Origin: Phycisphaerae bacterium | GTDB taxonomy: Bacteria; Planctomycetota; Phycisphaerae; UBA1845; Fen-1342 | Length of the DNA: 64,000 nt | Direction of reading: 5' to 3' | Assembly (NCBI GenBank): GCA_022072445.1 | Contig: JAJVHV010000023.1 | Location: 80,491 to 144,490 of the forward strand | Shown: positions 17,733-28,900 of the stretch, one piece after another | Layout of the letters: the number at the start of each line of letters is the position of its first letter | How positions within the stretch are numbered: the stretch's first letter is position 1 | Position numbers and translations under genes: made by a program | Notes under the pieces: model-generated | Told to the model about the DNA's origin: nothing | The model's database searches: none | Seen by the model: only the letters and a program-made list of their open reading frames with translations

Positions 17733-20700
17733 TCAGCGCCCCGCGGCGTACATCGGCAAGTAGCGGTAGTAGACTTCGAGCATCAGCGTGCAGAGCGCGG
17801 TCTGATAGACGCGACCACCCACGTTGGCCCACTCGCCGTCGGGTGGCCAGCTTCCGGTCTCGCGTCCGTCGGACTCCTGGTGCGCGAGCAGCTCGCGCGT
17901 CACGTGCGAGTTCCAACGCGTCCACGCCTCCCCCTGCTGATGAAACAGCGTCAGCGTCGCGTAGTACCAGTAGTACGTGTTCGTCTCGTCTTCCCAATTC
18001 GGCGGATGCTGCAGCAGCAGCGCTGTGCCGGCCCGTTCGCGGGACTCGTCGCGCAGCGCGCCGCACAGCAGCCGCGCGAACATGCCCTCCGCCGTCATGG
18101 CCGGCGTCGGACGCCGGTCCGGCCGGTAGCGATACAGCCCCGGCTCGCTCTCGCTGCTGACCCGATCGAGCCAGGCGTCGGCCGTGCGAAAGACTTCGTC
18201 CGGCACGTCGACGCCCGCGACCCGCGCGCTCTTGAGCGCCATCACCTGCCAGCCGAAGACGGACGTGTCACCCGACATGCCGGGTTCGTAACGCCAGCCG
18301 CCGTACTGATTCCGGCCGGCCAGAATGAACTCCACGGCGCGCACGACCGGCGTTTGGAGCTGCGCGTCGCGCGTCATGGCCAGTGCCTCGGCCAGCGCGA
18401 TCGTCGCGATACCCTGGCTATACATCGTCTCGCCGCCCCGCAGGTCGCCGTTAGCCTCCTGCCGTGCCAGCAGCGCGGCCAGCCCGCGCCTCACGGTCGT
18501 CTGGTAGGGTCCGGCCTTGGCGTGCGTGTGGTCGGCGCCGAGAAAACAGAGCAGCGCCAATCCGGTCAGCGCGGTGTCGATGTCGGCGCCGGTCTCGCTG
18601 ACCCATCCGCCATTGGGCCGCTGCTGCCGCGCCAGCCACGCCAGCGCGGAGGCGACCGCCCGCTCGGTCCTGTCGTCGCCGCCCTGACGCTTCAGGATTC
18701 CCTCGCGCTGCTCGGGCTGACGCTGCACGAACGCGCCGGCGGGCGGCGTGGTCTCGCTGGGCAGCGCCAGGCCGGCGGGGAGTTGGCTGGGCGCGAGCTT
18801 GGTGAGCGGCGTGGGCGGCGACGGCGACCGTGTTTCGACGCCGCGCGCGTCGCGCACACGGGCGATCTCGCGCGGCAGCGCCGCCGCAACGCCGACCACG
18901 GAAGCGGGCGGCTCCGGCCGCGTCTCGAACAGGCCGGGACGCTCTCGGCCGGCCAGCGCGGCCGGCGCGGGAGCAGCCGGAGATTCGGGCGGGCGCGCCG
19001 CGAGCGCGAGTTCGGCAGTTTCGGACGCCGCCGTGGCTGCCGGCGCGTCGGCGCTCGGCTCGTCGGCGGGCGGAAGTGCCACGCGGTCGAGCGGTTGCAC
19101 GGACGGCAGGCGTGCCGCGGCTGACGCGCTGCGCGGTGCCGCCACGTCCGCGGCCAACTCGACGCGTGCCTCGGCCGGCCGGATTTCGCGGAGCGCGTTT
19201 GCGTCGGCCCTGGTGTCGACGACAGGAAGTTCGGAAGCAGCCGGCGCGATCGTGGCCAGACGAACACCCGTCGGAGCGTTGTCCCGTGGCAGAGATTCGG
19301 CATGTGGCAGCGCCACGTCGTTCGACGCCGCGATCGCCGGCGAAGACTCCGGAGGCGCGGGCTGCGGCGGTGCGCTCTCGCTCGGCAGCGCTGCATCCGT
19401 CAACGGACGCGCTCTGACCACCGTCGGCGCGGCGTCGGGAAGCAGCGATGACGTCGATTGCGTCGCGTCGGCCGGCCCCGCGGCACTCAAGCTCACGTCG
19501 ACGCGCGGGCCGTCCGACTGTGGCGCGGTGCGCGGCGCCATTGCAACCACGCGTGCCGCCGGCTGTGACGTGGAGAATGCGACCTCGGGGTGGTCTCGAT
19601 CATAGTCGGCGACCGCGTTCATCGGTGCCGGCGACGCCGCCACTGGTTCCGCAGTGTCGATCGCAGCGCGCTCGGCCGGCAGCGCCACGTCAGCCGACGG
19701 CGACGCGGGCGGCGCCGGAGCGACCGCCGCCAGCAGCGGGGCCGGCGGTGCGGCCGACTCGACGACGCTGGGCGTCACGGCCGGACTGGCCGGATCGGGA
19801 AGCTGCATCGTCGGCGTCGTCACAAGCAACTCGGGCGCCGCGGCCTCCGGCTCCGGCAGCGGCATTTCGGCGGCGATGGTCGCCGCGACCGCGGGAGGCG
19901 CCACGTCAGTCACGTCGCCGCGAATTTGCGCCACGATGTCGCCCGCGCCGGCCGACGCGAGGCTAACCTGAATCGGCGGCCGGCGGCCCGCGGCGCCGAC
20001 GATGGCACCCGCGACGCCCCAGAATGTGAAGAGCAGCAAGAGCAGCGCGTGCGCCAGAAGCGACGCGAGCAGGCAGCGCGCCAGCAGGCTCAGCTTCTTG
20101 TCGCGCACCGCCTGCAGGAAAAAGAGCGCCGCGAGCAGCAGCAGCAGCGCCAGCAGCGCGAGCAGAAGATAGGGCAGCGCTTGTCGCCAGAATGCCGCCC
20201 AATCGAAAGGACTCCGCTCGGTCTCGCTGAAGACCTCGCGCGATGCGGTGTGAAACACGCGGTACGGGTTGGGCCGGGCCGCATCGATCCGCTCGGCCGG
20301 CCGGTTCGAACTGAAGAACAGCCCGAATCCGCCCATCGTCAGGGCCGGATCAAGCTCGTTGGCCGCCGTGTTGATGCTCGCGCCGAGGTTCTCCGGCGGT
20401 CGCAGCTCGCCGCGCAGCCGCCGCGTGCGGTAGAGATCGTAGCCGCCCAACCCGCCGGGCCGATCCGAGCCGAAGTACAGAAAGTCGCCGGCGGGACTGA
20501 TGCACGGGGCGCCCTCGTTGAAGGGCGTATTGAGGGCCTGCAGCGCCGCGGCCGGCGCGAATCCGGCCTCGCCGAGCTCGGCGCTGTAAAGATCGTACGT
20601 GCGGACGAAGCGCTCTTCGCGCAGCGTCGCGGGCCAGGCGTCGGGGTTCGGCTGGCGCACGTCCTGTGGCGTCGGGCGGTTCGACGCGAAGTAGAGCGTG

Positions 20701-21257
20701 CGGGCGTCGGGCGCCAGAGCCGGACCATAGTCGTTGAACTCGGAGTTGACGGCCGGACCGGCATTCTGCGGCGACTGCCAGCCGTCGGGACCGCGGCGGC
20801 TGACCCAGATGTCGTAGCCGCCGGCGCCGCCCGGCCGATCGCTGTAGAAGTAGAGTGTGCGGCCGTCGGCCGAGGGCTCGGGGCCGAGCTCGTCACATTC
20901 CGAGTTCAGCGCCGCGAGCGGCTCGGGCTGCGACCAGCCCGCGAAGCTCCGCGCCGTGACGAAGATCTCGGCGTTTTCGCCGGCCTTGCCGCGCACGAAG
21001 TAGAGCGTCAGGCCGTCCCACGAGAGCCGCGGCTCGTAAGCGTCGCCGGCGGAATTGATCAGCTCGGCAAGGCCGACGGGCGGCTGCCAGAGCACGTCGC
21101 GCACCCGCGCTTCGCGGCGGACGACCTTGATCGTGTCGGCGTCGGTCAAAAACGTCTGGCGCGCCGGCGAGAAAAGCCAGAGCCCCAGACACGCGATCGA
21201 CGCCACGACCGCCACTGATGCGAGAATCAGGATCGTCCTGCCGTATTGCTTGAGCAC
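17733..21257 (-). CDS. Membrane fusion protein: PD40 propeller, Ala/Pro linker, alpha/alpha toroid
   Basis: 1174 residues from a GTG at 21257. An N-terminal TM helix (about 8-30) precedes PD40/WD40-like propeller blades to about residue 330, with repeated LYFxSDRPGGxGGYD motifs as in TolB and OmpA-linked proteins. Two TM helices follow (about 358-378 and 395-415), then about 440 residues of Ala/Pro/Val-rich linker, then from about 862 a squalene-cyclase/prenyltransferase-like toroid with QxxNGGW and NQYGGWRY repeats; the catalytic DxDD of squalene-hopene cyclases is not evident. It lies 18 bp after exbD in the same operon, so it is probably an envelope-spanning partner of that motor. Confidence 0.85.
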   Translation of the reverse strand: MLKQYGRTILILASVAVVASIACLGLWLFSPARQTFLTDADTIKVVRREARVRDVLWQPPVGLAELINSAGDAYEPRLSWDGLTLYFVRGKAGENAEIFVTARSFAGWSQPEPLAALNSECDELGPEPSADGRTLYFYSDRPGGAGGYDIWVSRRGPDGWQSPQNAGPAVNSEFNDYGPALAPDARTLYFASNRPTPQDVRQPNPDAWPATLREERFVRTYDLYSAELGEAGFAPAAALQALNTPFNEGAPCISPAGDFLYFGSDRPGGLGGYDLYRTRRLRGELRPPENLGASINTAANELDPALTMGGFGLFFSSNRPAERIDAARPNPYRVFHTASREVFSETERSPFDWAAFWRQALPYLLLALLALLLLLAALFFLQAVRDKKLSLLARCLLASLLAHALLLLLFTFWGVAGAIVGAAGRRPPIQVSLASAGAGDIVAQIRGDVTDVAPPAVAATIAAEMPLPEPEAAAPELLVTTPTMQLPDPASPAVTPSVVESAAPPAPLLAAVAPAPPASPSADVALPAERAAIDTAEPVAASPAPMNAVADYDRDHPEVAFSTSQPAARVVAMAPRTAPQSDGPRVDVSLSAAGPADATQSTSSLLPDAAPTVVRARPLTDAALPSESAPPQPAPPESSPAIAASNDVALPHAESLPRDNAPTGVRLATIAPAASELPVVDTRADANALREIRPAEARVELAADVAAPRSASAAARLPSVQPLDRVALPPADEPSADAPAATAASETAELALAARPPESPAAPAPAALAGRERPGLFETRPEPPASVVGVAAALPREIARVRDARGVETRSPSPPTPLTKLAPSQLPAGLALPSETTPPAGAFVQRQPEQREGILKRQGGDDRTERAVASALAWLARQQRPNGGWVSETGADIDTALTGLALLCFLGADHTHAKAGPYQTTVRRGLAALLARQEANGDLRGGETMYSQGIATIALAEALAMTRDAQLQTPVVRAVEFILAGRNQYGGWRYEPGMSGDTSVFGWQVMALKSARVAGVDVPDEVFRTADAWLDRVSSESEPGLYRYRPDRRPTPAMTAEGMFARLLCGALRDESRERAGTALLLQHPPNWEDETNTYYWYYATLTLFHQQGEAWTRWNSHVTRELLAHQESDGRETGSWPPDGEWANVGGRVYQTALCTLMLEVYYRYLPMYAAGR

Positions 21258-21275
21258 GGGCGCCGGGCGCTTTCT

Positions 21276-21689
21276 TCATTCGATGGGAATAGTGTCCAGG
21301 AACGGCTGCTGCACGCCGGCGTGCTTGCAGATGTCCAGCGCGCGGGCCACCTTTTCGTAGGCCGCCGATCGATCGCCGCGGATCGCCACCTTCTGCTCCG
21401 GATTGGCGGCGACCGCCTCGCGCACGAGTGCGTCCAGCTCTTCGGGCGCCAGGGTCCGGCTGTTGACGATGATCCGCCCGTCGGCGTCGACGTTGACGAC
21501 AATCTCGCGCAGCGCCGCGCTGAGCGGGCCGGCGGCCCGCGCCTCGGGCAGCGCGATCTGCATCTCGCGCTCGATCTGCTGAAAGCTCGACGCGACCAGA
21601 AAGAAAATCAGCAGGTTGAACACCGCGTCGATCATCGGCGTCATGTCGAGCGCCAGTGCGTCGGTTTCGGCGGGTACTTTCAGTAGCAT
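21276..21689 (-). CDS. exbD: ExbD/TolR-family biopolymer transport protein
   Basis: 137 residues from the ATG at 21689. A short cytoplasmic start is followed by the signature LDMTPMIDAVFNLLIFFLV, where the Asp of MID is the proton-carrying residue in ExbD/TolR, then a periplasmic domain ending VQQPFLDTIPIE. It pairs with the ExbB-like product encoded directly upstream to form a proton-driven motor in the inner membrane. It is tightly spaced with both neighbours, which indicates one operon. Confidence 0.92.
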   Translation of the reverse strand: MLLKVPAETDALALDMTPMIDAVFNLLIFFLVASSFQQIEREMQIALPEARAAGPLSAALREIVVNVDADGRIIVNSRTLAPEELDALVREAVAANPEQKVAIRGDRSAAYEKVARALDICKHAGVQQPFLDTIPIE

Positions 21690-21707
21690 GGCGGGCTCGC
21701 AGAGCAA

Positions 21708-22508
21708 TCAGGCCGGCACCGGCAGACCAGGGGGCGTTTCGGCCCGCTGCTCGCCTGTCAGCGGGCGCGCGACGAGCGCGTCGTGCGGCGTCGCGCTCTC
21801 GTGCGTCACGCCCTTCGGCCGGGCAAACTCGTCGATGAAATCGACCGTCAGACGGTCCATCTCAGCCACCAGGTGCTCGACCCGCGAGGAGAGGCCGTGA
21901 TAGGCGATGATGACCGGAATGGCGACCATCAGCCCGGCCGCCGTGGTGATGAGCGCTTCATAAATGCCCTTGGCGAGCAGTTCGGTCTTTCCCAACGCTT
22001 CGCCCGACGCGGCGACGGTCTGAAACGCGGTGATCATCCCCAAGATCGTGCCCAGCAGACCCAGCAGCGTCGACACCGACGCGACCACCGAGAGCAGCCG
22101 CAGATAACGCCGCAGCTTGAAGATCTCGCGTTCACCCGCTTCGGTGATGTGCTTTTCGAGCAGTTCCACCGGCTCGCCCAGCCGCCGGATGCCCTCGGCC
22201 ACGATCGCCGCGATCGGACTGCCGTCCTTCTCGCAGTGGTCGAGCGCCCGCCGGCGGTCGACGCGCATGTGCTCGCGAAGACCGGCCAGAAAGCCCGGCG
22301 GGATGATCCGCACCCGCCGCAGGCTGATGGCCCGCTCCACGATCACCGCCAGCGCGATCAGCGAGCAGATGCCGATCGGAACCATGATCGGACCGCCCTT
22401 GACCACGAAATCCCAGACCGAGGTGACGCGCACCGCGGACTTCGCGGCGTCGGCGGCCGGCGCCTGTCCGAGTATGCCGGATGCGGCTATCGTCATGAGC
22501 GTTAGCAT
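21708..22508 (-). CDS. exbB: ExbB/TolQ/MotA-family proton channel protein
   Basis: 266 residues from the ATG at 22508 (MLTLMTIAASGILG); a GTG start at 22550 is possible. Residues 1 to about 20 resemble a signal or extra TM segment, then a TM helix (MVPIGICSLIALAVIVERAI), a cytoplasmic domain, and the two conserved helices GLLGTILGMITAF and EALITTAAGLMVAIPVIIAY. It builds the pentameric stator around ExbD. The order TPR protein, ExbB, ExbD, large membrane protein is conserved-looking for planctomycetes and suggests a Tol/Ton-like envelope system. Confidence 0.9.
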   Translation of the reverse strand: MLTLMTIAASGILGQAPAADAAKSAVRVTSVWDFVVKGGPIMVPIGICSLIALAVIVERAISLRRVRIIPPGFLAGLREHMRVDRRRALDHCEKDGSPIAAIVAEGIRRLGEPVELLEKHITEAGEREIFKLRRYLRLLSVVASVSTLLGLLGTILGMITAFQTVAASGEALGKTELLAKGIYEALITTAAGLMVAIPVIIAYHGLSSRVEHLVAEMDRLTVDFIDEFARPKGVTHESATPHDALVARPLTGEQRAETPPGLPVPA

Positions 22509-22618
22509 GCAGCGTTCACTCCTCGCGGCCCCTTCCGCCGCTCTGTTCACAACCTCGATGCTTCAATCGCACGCGCGGTGCGGCGGAGCGCCGGGCGACG
22601 CCGCGGGACGATTTCGAC

Positions 22619-25600
22619 CTAGGGCGCCCGCCCGGGCGGAGCCGCGGCAGACAGCGCACTGATCCGCTCGCGAGCCGGCGCGGCCCACTTCGTGTCGGCG
22701 TACTTTTCGGTCACCGACTTGAACTGCGTCCGTGCTTCGACCGGTTTGCCGAGCTTCTCAAAGCAGCGTCCGGCCTCGAACAACGCCGCGGCGCTCCACT
22801 CCGGATACGCATACAGAATGTCCACCTTCAGCAGCTCGCGCGCCGCCTCGTCGTGCCGCTTCAGCGCGAAGAGGCATTCGCCGATCTGAAACTGCGCGCG
22901 GGCCGCGGTCGGACCCTTGTGCCGCTCGGCGACGGCCCGGTACGCCTGAATCGCGTCTTCGTGCCGCGCCTGATTCTCCAGCGCCCAGCCCACGCCGAAC
23001 TGCGCCTGATACCAGTGCTCAGCGTCGCGGAATTCGTCGAGATAGCCGCGGAACGCCTCTTCGCTCCGCGCCCACTTCTGCCCGCCCGCGAGACTCTCGC
23101 CCAGCCGCAGCAGGCAGACCGCGCGGGCTGGATCGGACGGGAACTCGGCGATCACGCGCTCGAGCAGCTTGGCGGCCGCGTCGAACTGGCCCAGCCGGCA
23201 GCGGCACTCGCCCGCCAGCGCCAGCGCGGAGCCCAGCAGCGCGCTTTTCGGAAACTCTTTCGCGAAAGTCTCGAACTGCCGCGCCGCCTCCGCCGCGCGC
23301 CCCGCGTCATACTCGCACACCGCCAGCCGGTACGCCGCCGTCTCGCGCAGGCTGGCCGGCACGGCGTCGGGCGCTTGCGCGGCCAGCTCGCGGACGCGAC
23401 GCAGGAGCTGGCGCGCCGCGTCGTAGTCCTTGGCCTGTGCCTCCAGCTCGGCGAGCTCGACCAGCGCGTGCGGCAGGGATTCACCACCCGCGCCAGCTTC
23501 GACCAGGCGCCGATATTCCGCCCGCGCGTCGCCATTCTTGCCGAGCTTCCGTAGACACCATGCTTTTTCGTAGCACAGCCGCGCCGCCGACGCCGGACTT
23601 TGCCGGCCGGCGAACTCGCGCTCGGCGCGCGCGATGAGATTCAGCGCGTCCTGCGGCTTGTCGAGGCGCGCCAGCGCCGAGACAAGCTGCACCGCGGCCG
23701 CCGGCGCGTCGTTGTGCGTCGGATGCTGCTTGAGGAACTGTTCGAGGTCGCCGGCCGCCTCGGCGAAGAGCCCCTGCCCCAGCCGCGCCTGACCGCGACG
23801 CAGCAGCGCGTCGGCCGACGCCTCCCCGCCGACGTCCGCCGCCAGCATGCTGTCGTAGATCTTCGTCGCCGCCGCGTAGTCCTTGCGGCGCATGGCCAGC
23901 GTGGCCAGATGTTCGCGCGCGTGCCGGGCGAATTCCGAGTCGGGCGCCTCGGCCGCCACCCGCTCGAAACACCCCTGGGCCTCGGCGTCCTTGTCCAGCG
24001 ACAGCAGCGCCTGGCCGCGCTCGAATTGCGCCGCCAGCCGGTTGGGCGAGTCGGCGAAGTCCGCCAGGAGCTTGTCCAGCGCCCGAAGCGCCTCGGCGAA
24101 TCGTCCCTGCCGCATCCGCACCAGGCCCAGCCGCAGCAGTGCGTCATCGACGCCCGGAACCGACCGCGCAGCCTGGACGTACCGCGCCAGAACCTCCTCC
24201 GCGGCCTTCCACTCGCCGCGGCGGAACAGCACGTCGCCCAGCGACGCCTGCGCCGCCTGCGACAACTCCGTGTCCTTCGTCGATTCGATCACCGCCTCGA
24301 GCAGCGGCCGGGCCTCGTCCAGCTTCTCCAACCGATAAAGCGACATCGCCAGACGAAAACGTGCACTCGGCACGCGGCTGTCGTCGCTGAAACGCTCGAT
24401 AAACGCCCGGAACGCATCCGCCGCGGGTTGAAATCGGCCGGCCAGGAACTCACTCTCCGCGGCGAGAAACGCGACACCCGCGGCCTGCTTGCCGTCCGGG
24501 TTCTTCGCCAGCAGCGCGCTGCTGTAGCGCTGCACGGCGTCGACGTTCTTCTGCTCGTGAGCGGCGACGATCGCAAGCTGCAGCGCGTCAGCCGCCAGCC
24601 GGTGCTCGCCGAAGCGCGACAGGAACGCCTCCACGGCCTGGAGCGCTTCCTTCGCCGCGCCGCTGCGGTTCAGCGCCACCGCGCAGTCGTACTGCATCTC
24701 GGGCTGAAGCTCGCTGTCGGGGAACTTCCGGATGGCCGCCCGCAGCAGCTCGACGGCCAAGGCAAAGTTGTCGCGCCGCAGCTCGCACTTGCCGCACCAG
24801 TACGCGGCGTCGTCCGCCAGCGTCACGTCGTCGGGCGCCACCGCGGCAAACATCTCAGCGGCGCGCTCGATCTGCCCCGTCTCGAACCAGGCCCGCGCCC
24901 GCAGAAAACGCGCCAGCCGCGCCAGCGGATGCTCGCCGTGACTCTTGAGCATCTGGTCGAGCAAGGCGGCGGATTCCTTGAACTGCTTCAAATCCTGCAT
25001 CACGCCCGCCGCACCCACCAGCGCCTCGGGAGCGAAACGCGCCGCCGGCGATTTCAATGCCGCGCTGTACGTTTCGAGCGCCTTTTCAGGCTTTCCCAGC
25101 CGGTGATAGCACTGCGCCAGGAGAATCCGGCCGTGCTCGGCGACGGGGTCATCCGGCGAGCCAGCCAGCAGCTCAGACAAGCGGCGGGCGGCGGCCTCAT
25201 CCTGGCGAGACGCCACCTCGCTGAGCGCCGCGCCATACTCCACGCGCGGCCGCAGCGGACTAGCAGCCCACTTTTCCGCGAACTCGCCCGCCAGCCGCAC
25301 GACCTCGTCGTGCTTGCCGGCCGATTGCAGGGCTTCGCACAACGCCGCCGAGGCGTCGTCGGCCAGCTCATGGTCCGGAAAGCGTTTCAAGACGCGCCGC
25401 AGCGTCGCCTGCGCGTCGTCGATCCGACCGATTGCGACCTGGCACTGCGCCAGAATCGTCTCCGCCTCCGCCGCAAACGCGAACCTGTCGATACCCGCGA
25501 CGCTGGCGAGCAATTCGGCGGCCTCGGCGGGCTTCTCCATGCGATAGAGGCAGACGCCCAGACCGTAGCGCGCCGTCGGCGCCTTGTCGTGCTTGGGATA

Positions 25601-25816
25601 GGCAGCCAGAAACTTGCGATAGTCCGTGGCGGCCATCTCAAACAGACCGCGCTGCAGCAGCCCGTTGGCGCTGAGATAGTCGCGCAGCTCGCCGGCCGCC
25701 GGCTCCGACTGTGCCTGAATCGTCGCGGCCCACGCCTCTCCGCCCGTCACGCCGCCCAGCCACAGACCGCCCAGCACGGCACCAACGGTGAACAGCATCC
25801 CGCATCGATCCATCAC
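22619..25816 (-). CDS. Large exported TPR protein
   Basis: 1065 residues. There is a signal peptide (1-31, AWA-A), then more than 25 consecutive TPR or TPR-like helical pairs with the pattern A.Y.LG.CLY...K..EAA.LL; the blades resemble CpoB/YbgF and BamD-type TPRs (FRKFPDSELQPEMQYDCAVA, FAKEFPKSALLGSALALA). The last repeats (EYADTKWAAPARERI) are typical of CpoB, which regulates the Tol machine. It is the first gene upstream of exbB, so a periplasmic scaffold for the ExbBD motor is a reasonable inference. Confidence 0.88.
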   Translation of the reverse strand: MMDRCGMLFTVGAVLGGLWLGGVTGGEAWAATIQAQSEPAAGELRDYLSANGLLQRGLFEMAATDYRKFLAAYPKHDKAPTARYGLGVCLYRMEKPAEAAELLASVAGIDRFAFAAEAETILAQCQVAIGRIDDAQATLRRVLKRFPDHELADDASAALCEALQSAGKHDEVVRLAGEFAEKWAASPLRPRVEYGAALSEVASRQDEAAARRLSELLAGSPDDPVAEHGRILLAQCYHRLGKPEKALETYSAALKSPAARFAPEALVGAAGVMQDLKQFKESAALLDQMLKSHGEHPLARLARFLRARAWFETGQIERAAEMFAAVAPDDVTLADDAAYWCGKCELRRDNFALAVELLRAAIRKFPDSELQPEMQYDCAVALNRSGAAKEALQAVEAFLSRFGEHRLAADALQLAIVAAHEQKNVDAVQRYSSALLAKNPDGKQAAGVAFLAAESEFLAGRFQPAADAFRAFIERFSDDSRVPSARFRLAMSLYRLEKLDEARPLLEAVIESTKDTELSQAAQASLGDVLFRRGEWKAAEEVLARYVQAARSVPGVDDALLRLGLVRMRQGRFAEALRALDKLLADFADSPNRLAAQFERGQALLSLDKDAEAQGCFERVAAEAPDSEFARHAREHLATLAMRRKDYAAATKIYDSMLAADVGGEASADALLRRGQARLGQGLFAEAAGDLEQFLKQHPTHNDAPAAAVQLVSALARLDKPQDALNLIARAEREFAGRQSPASAARLCYEKAWCLRKLGKNGDARAEYRRLVEAGAGGESLPHALVELAELEAQAKDYDAARQLLRRVRELAAQAPDAVPASLRETAAYRLAVCEYDAGRAAEAARQFETFAKEFPKSALLGSALALAGECRCRLGQFDAAAKLLERVIAEFPSDPARAVCLLRLGESLAGGQKWARSEEAFRGYLDEFRDAEHWYQAQFGVGWALENQARHEDAIQAYRAVAERHKGPTAARAQFQIGECLFALKRHDEAARELLKVDILYAYPEWSAAALFEAGRCFEKLGKPVEARTQFKSVTEKYADTKWAAPARERISALSAAAPPGRAP

Positions 25817-25939
25817 GCGCCCTCCGATTCAGCGCAATACGCGGCTTGATGGTCGGGACGACCAAGCACCGGCGTGCATGTCAGGAAATATGGAGAGACT
25901 GCGCGGCCAGCGCGCCACGGCCGGCCGCGCCGCCCCGAC

Positions 25940-28900
25940 TCAACGCACTTCGGTGTCGGTCGATTCGGACTTCTCGGGCTGCTCTTCCCCATCGGCGTCA
26001 TCGCTATCGTCGCCATCGGCCGAATCGGCAGCGTGATCGCCACCGGCGCGGGCCGCCGCCTCCGCGAGCAGGCGGAGGATCGTCGCCGACGCCTGCGGGT
26101 CGTCGCCACGGCTGGCCTGCAGCAGCGCGCGAAGCTGATCGGTGTTCCCGCCCTGTTCGACGCTGCGAAGCAGAGCAGCAATCGAATCCTTCGAGACCTC
26201 GTCCTGCCCAGCGCGGAACGCATCGAGAAGCGCCTTTTGCGTCTCGTCATCCGCGCGACACCTGTACGCCTCCAGCATCGCGCGCGTCGCCGCCGTGTCT
26301 GCCTCCCAACTCTGCGCGAGCTCGGCGGCGCGCAGCGCCTCAAGGCCGCCAGCCTCCTGGCTGAGCTGGAAAGATTGCGCCGCCAGAAGGGCGTTGGCGT
26401 AGGCCAGCTCCGCGTCGGCCTCACTGTCGCCGCGCAGCGAGCGGGCGGCGCCTTCGATCGTGTCGGCGTCTGCTTCCATTGCATCGGCACGCCGTTCAAA
26501 GTCCTCCGCCGCGCGTTCGAGCTCGGCGGCGCGCTGCTCGAGCGCCCGGGCGTGCTCTTCCATCTCGCGGGCCCGCGCTTCCAGCGTGTCGGCCTGCGCG
26601 CGTGCCGCGTCTTCATCGCGCTCGCGGGCGCTGTTGGCCCGCTCGAACATGCGCGCCGCACGCTCGTTGAGTTTGCCGACCTCGCGCTGCAGCTTCTCCA
26701 TCTCGCGCTGGACGTCGCGCGCCTGGTTCTCCATCTCGTGAGAATGATCGCGCTGCCGCTCGGCCATCAGCTCCAGGGCTTCGCGCGTCGGGGCCGCGAT
26801 CACCGCTTGCGGCAGCAGGGCGACATCGGGCGAGCTCGGCTCGTCAACGGCCGACGCACCCCGTCCCTCCGGGTGAATCATGTCGACAAACGCCTTGAAG
26901 ATGCGGTGCTGCCGCTCCGTGGCGTGCACCTCGATGCCGTCGTCCTTGGGAGCGACTCTCACCGGAACGTCTTCGCGAACCATGAGCGCGCCCAGCGCCT
27001 CGGCCTTGCCTTCCGGCAGCGGATAGAACCGCACGATGATGCCATCGCCGCCTTCAGGTTCCGGCACAGCGATCGCCGGTCCACCCGGCGCCATGCCGCC
27101 GCCGCGCGGCGCCGCCCCCGGATATGGCGTCCGCCCAAACATGGGCGCCGCCGGCGGTGCGGGCGTAGTCGGGGCGCCAGGAGCCATACCGCCGAACGGG
27201 CCGAAGGGCGGCGTGGGTTGCGGCGCCGAACGGGCGGCCCTGCCCGGACGAAGACCCGCTCCGCCTCCCGCTCCACCGAACACGCCCCACGACGTTTGCC
27301 CGGTCATGCGCTCCAGCCGTTCGGCGATCTCCTCCAACCGCCGCTCGACACGCGACAACCGCTGCTCGACGTCGTCTCCGCCGCCGGCGTAGGTCACCGC
27401 GACGACCGGCGACCTGCGCGTCATGGCGACGGGCGGAGACGACACGTTTCGACGGACGTTGATCGGAACGGGCAGTCCGGCCGCCGTTTCCTGCGCCGCA
27501 ACCGGCGCGGCGGCCTGAGCGCACTCGGTCGCGGCCACCGCCGCCGTGCTCTTGCACTTGTCGTCGTCGCCCGTCGCCCAGGCCGGCGTCACGATCCACG
27601 CCGCTCCCATCAAGCCGATCGCGAGCGCCATCCCCGCAATGGATGATCCCGGTCGCGTGTTCTGAGTCATCACCATGGTCAGTCTCCTTGCAAAGCGTCG
27701 AGCCCGGCCCGACGTCATTCCAATCGCCAGCTCCGGCAGCCCGCCGGCCGGTCGCGAAAGATAGTCCTTCGTGCGCAGCAGGGCCTCGGCGTACGATCGC
27801 CGCCCCTGCGGTAGCAGCCACATCACCCACGCGTCACAACACAACTCCGCCTCCTCATGCAGCCGCCAGCGCACCATCCACAGCACCGGATGCCACCAGA
27901 AGAGGCTCAGAGCCAACAGCTCAACCCAGCGCACCCAGTGGTCGCGCCGCCGCAGATGCGCCAGCTCGTGCGACACGATCGCCCGGCGGCTCAGCTCGTC
28001 CATCGAGTCCCACAAACCACTTGGAAGAATCAGCCGCACCGGCCGGCCCGACCAGATCATCGGCGGAACGCGCCGCCGCACCATCCACACCTCCGGCGCG
28101 GCCGAGAGTCCCATGGCACGGCTGACGTCGGCGACCAGCCGGCGAGTTTCCGCCGACCCACGCTGTGCGGTTTTCAGGATGCGCCGGAATGACGCAAGTT
28201 GAATCAGCACGGCGAGCCCGACGGCGCCCAGACCGACGCACCAGACCGCTGGCGGCAGCGCCGGCAACCGTCCGATCGCGTCGCGCACGCCCACCAGCGC
28301 GGTCAACCAGTGATCGGCAAACTGCGCGAGTGCGGCCCGAAGCGAGCGCCACTCATCCGACACACCTCGCATCGTCGCCGACCCGCGGCGTCCGGCATCC
28401 ACGTCGGGCTCAGCGCGTGCCGCCGCGGCGCTGCTCGCGACGAGCGTTTCGACCCGCTCAAGATCGCGCTGCGTTGCCGCTACTGCCTCGGCCGACGAAG
28501 ACAACAGTGGTGTTTCCGGGGTTTCGCGACGGCGCGCCGGCGTCGAACGCATGACTTCGCGCGGGGTTAGGCGCGGGAACGCCCGCGCCAGCCACGCGGG
28601 CGGACCCACCGCGGACGATGGCTCGCGAGCCTCACGCTGCCAGACGTATGCCGCCGTCGGCGCGATCTCGTGCGAATCGTGCCCGCCCGAGCTCGGTGCT
28701 GGAGCCAAGACGTGCCGCTCGGTGCGGGCACTTCGGCTATAGGATCCGCTACTCGCGCCGCCGCCGCGCGCCGCTCCCGCGGGCGCACTCGTGCCGGCCG
28801 CGGGCTCTCCCGGCACCCACACGTCAGGCGGGAGGCGCGGCTCGGGTATTGCCGCGGCCAGCGACGCGCCGGAATGCCGAGGAACGTCGCGCGCGGCTGC

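Noticed and set aside
19590..21218. Arg/Gly-rich plus-strand frame opposite the fusion protein
   Set aside because: Shadow of the propeller and linker coding sequence.
23600..25849. 749-codon plus-strand frame opposite the TPR protein
   Set aside because: Shadow; the minus-strand frame has clear TPRs and a signal peptide.
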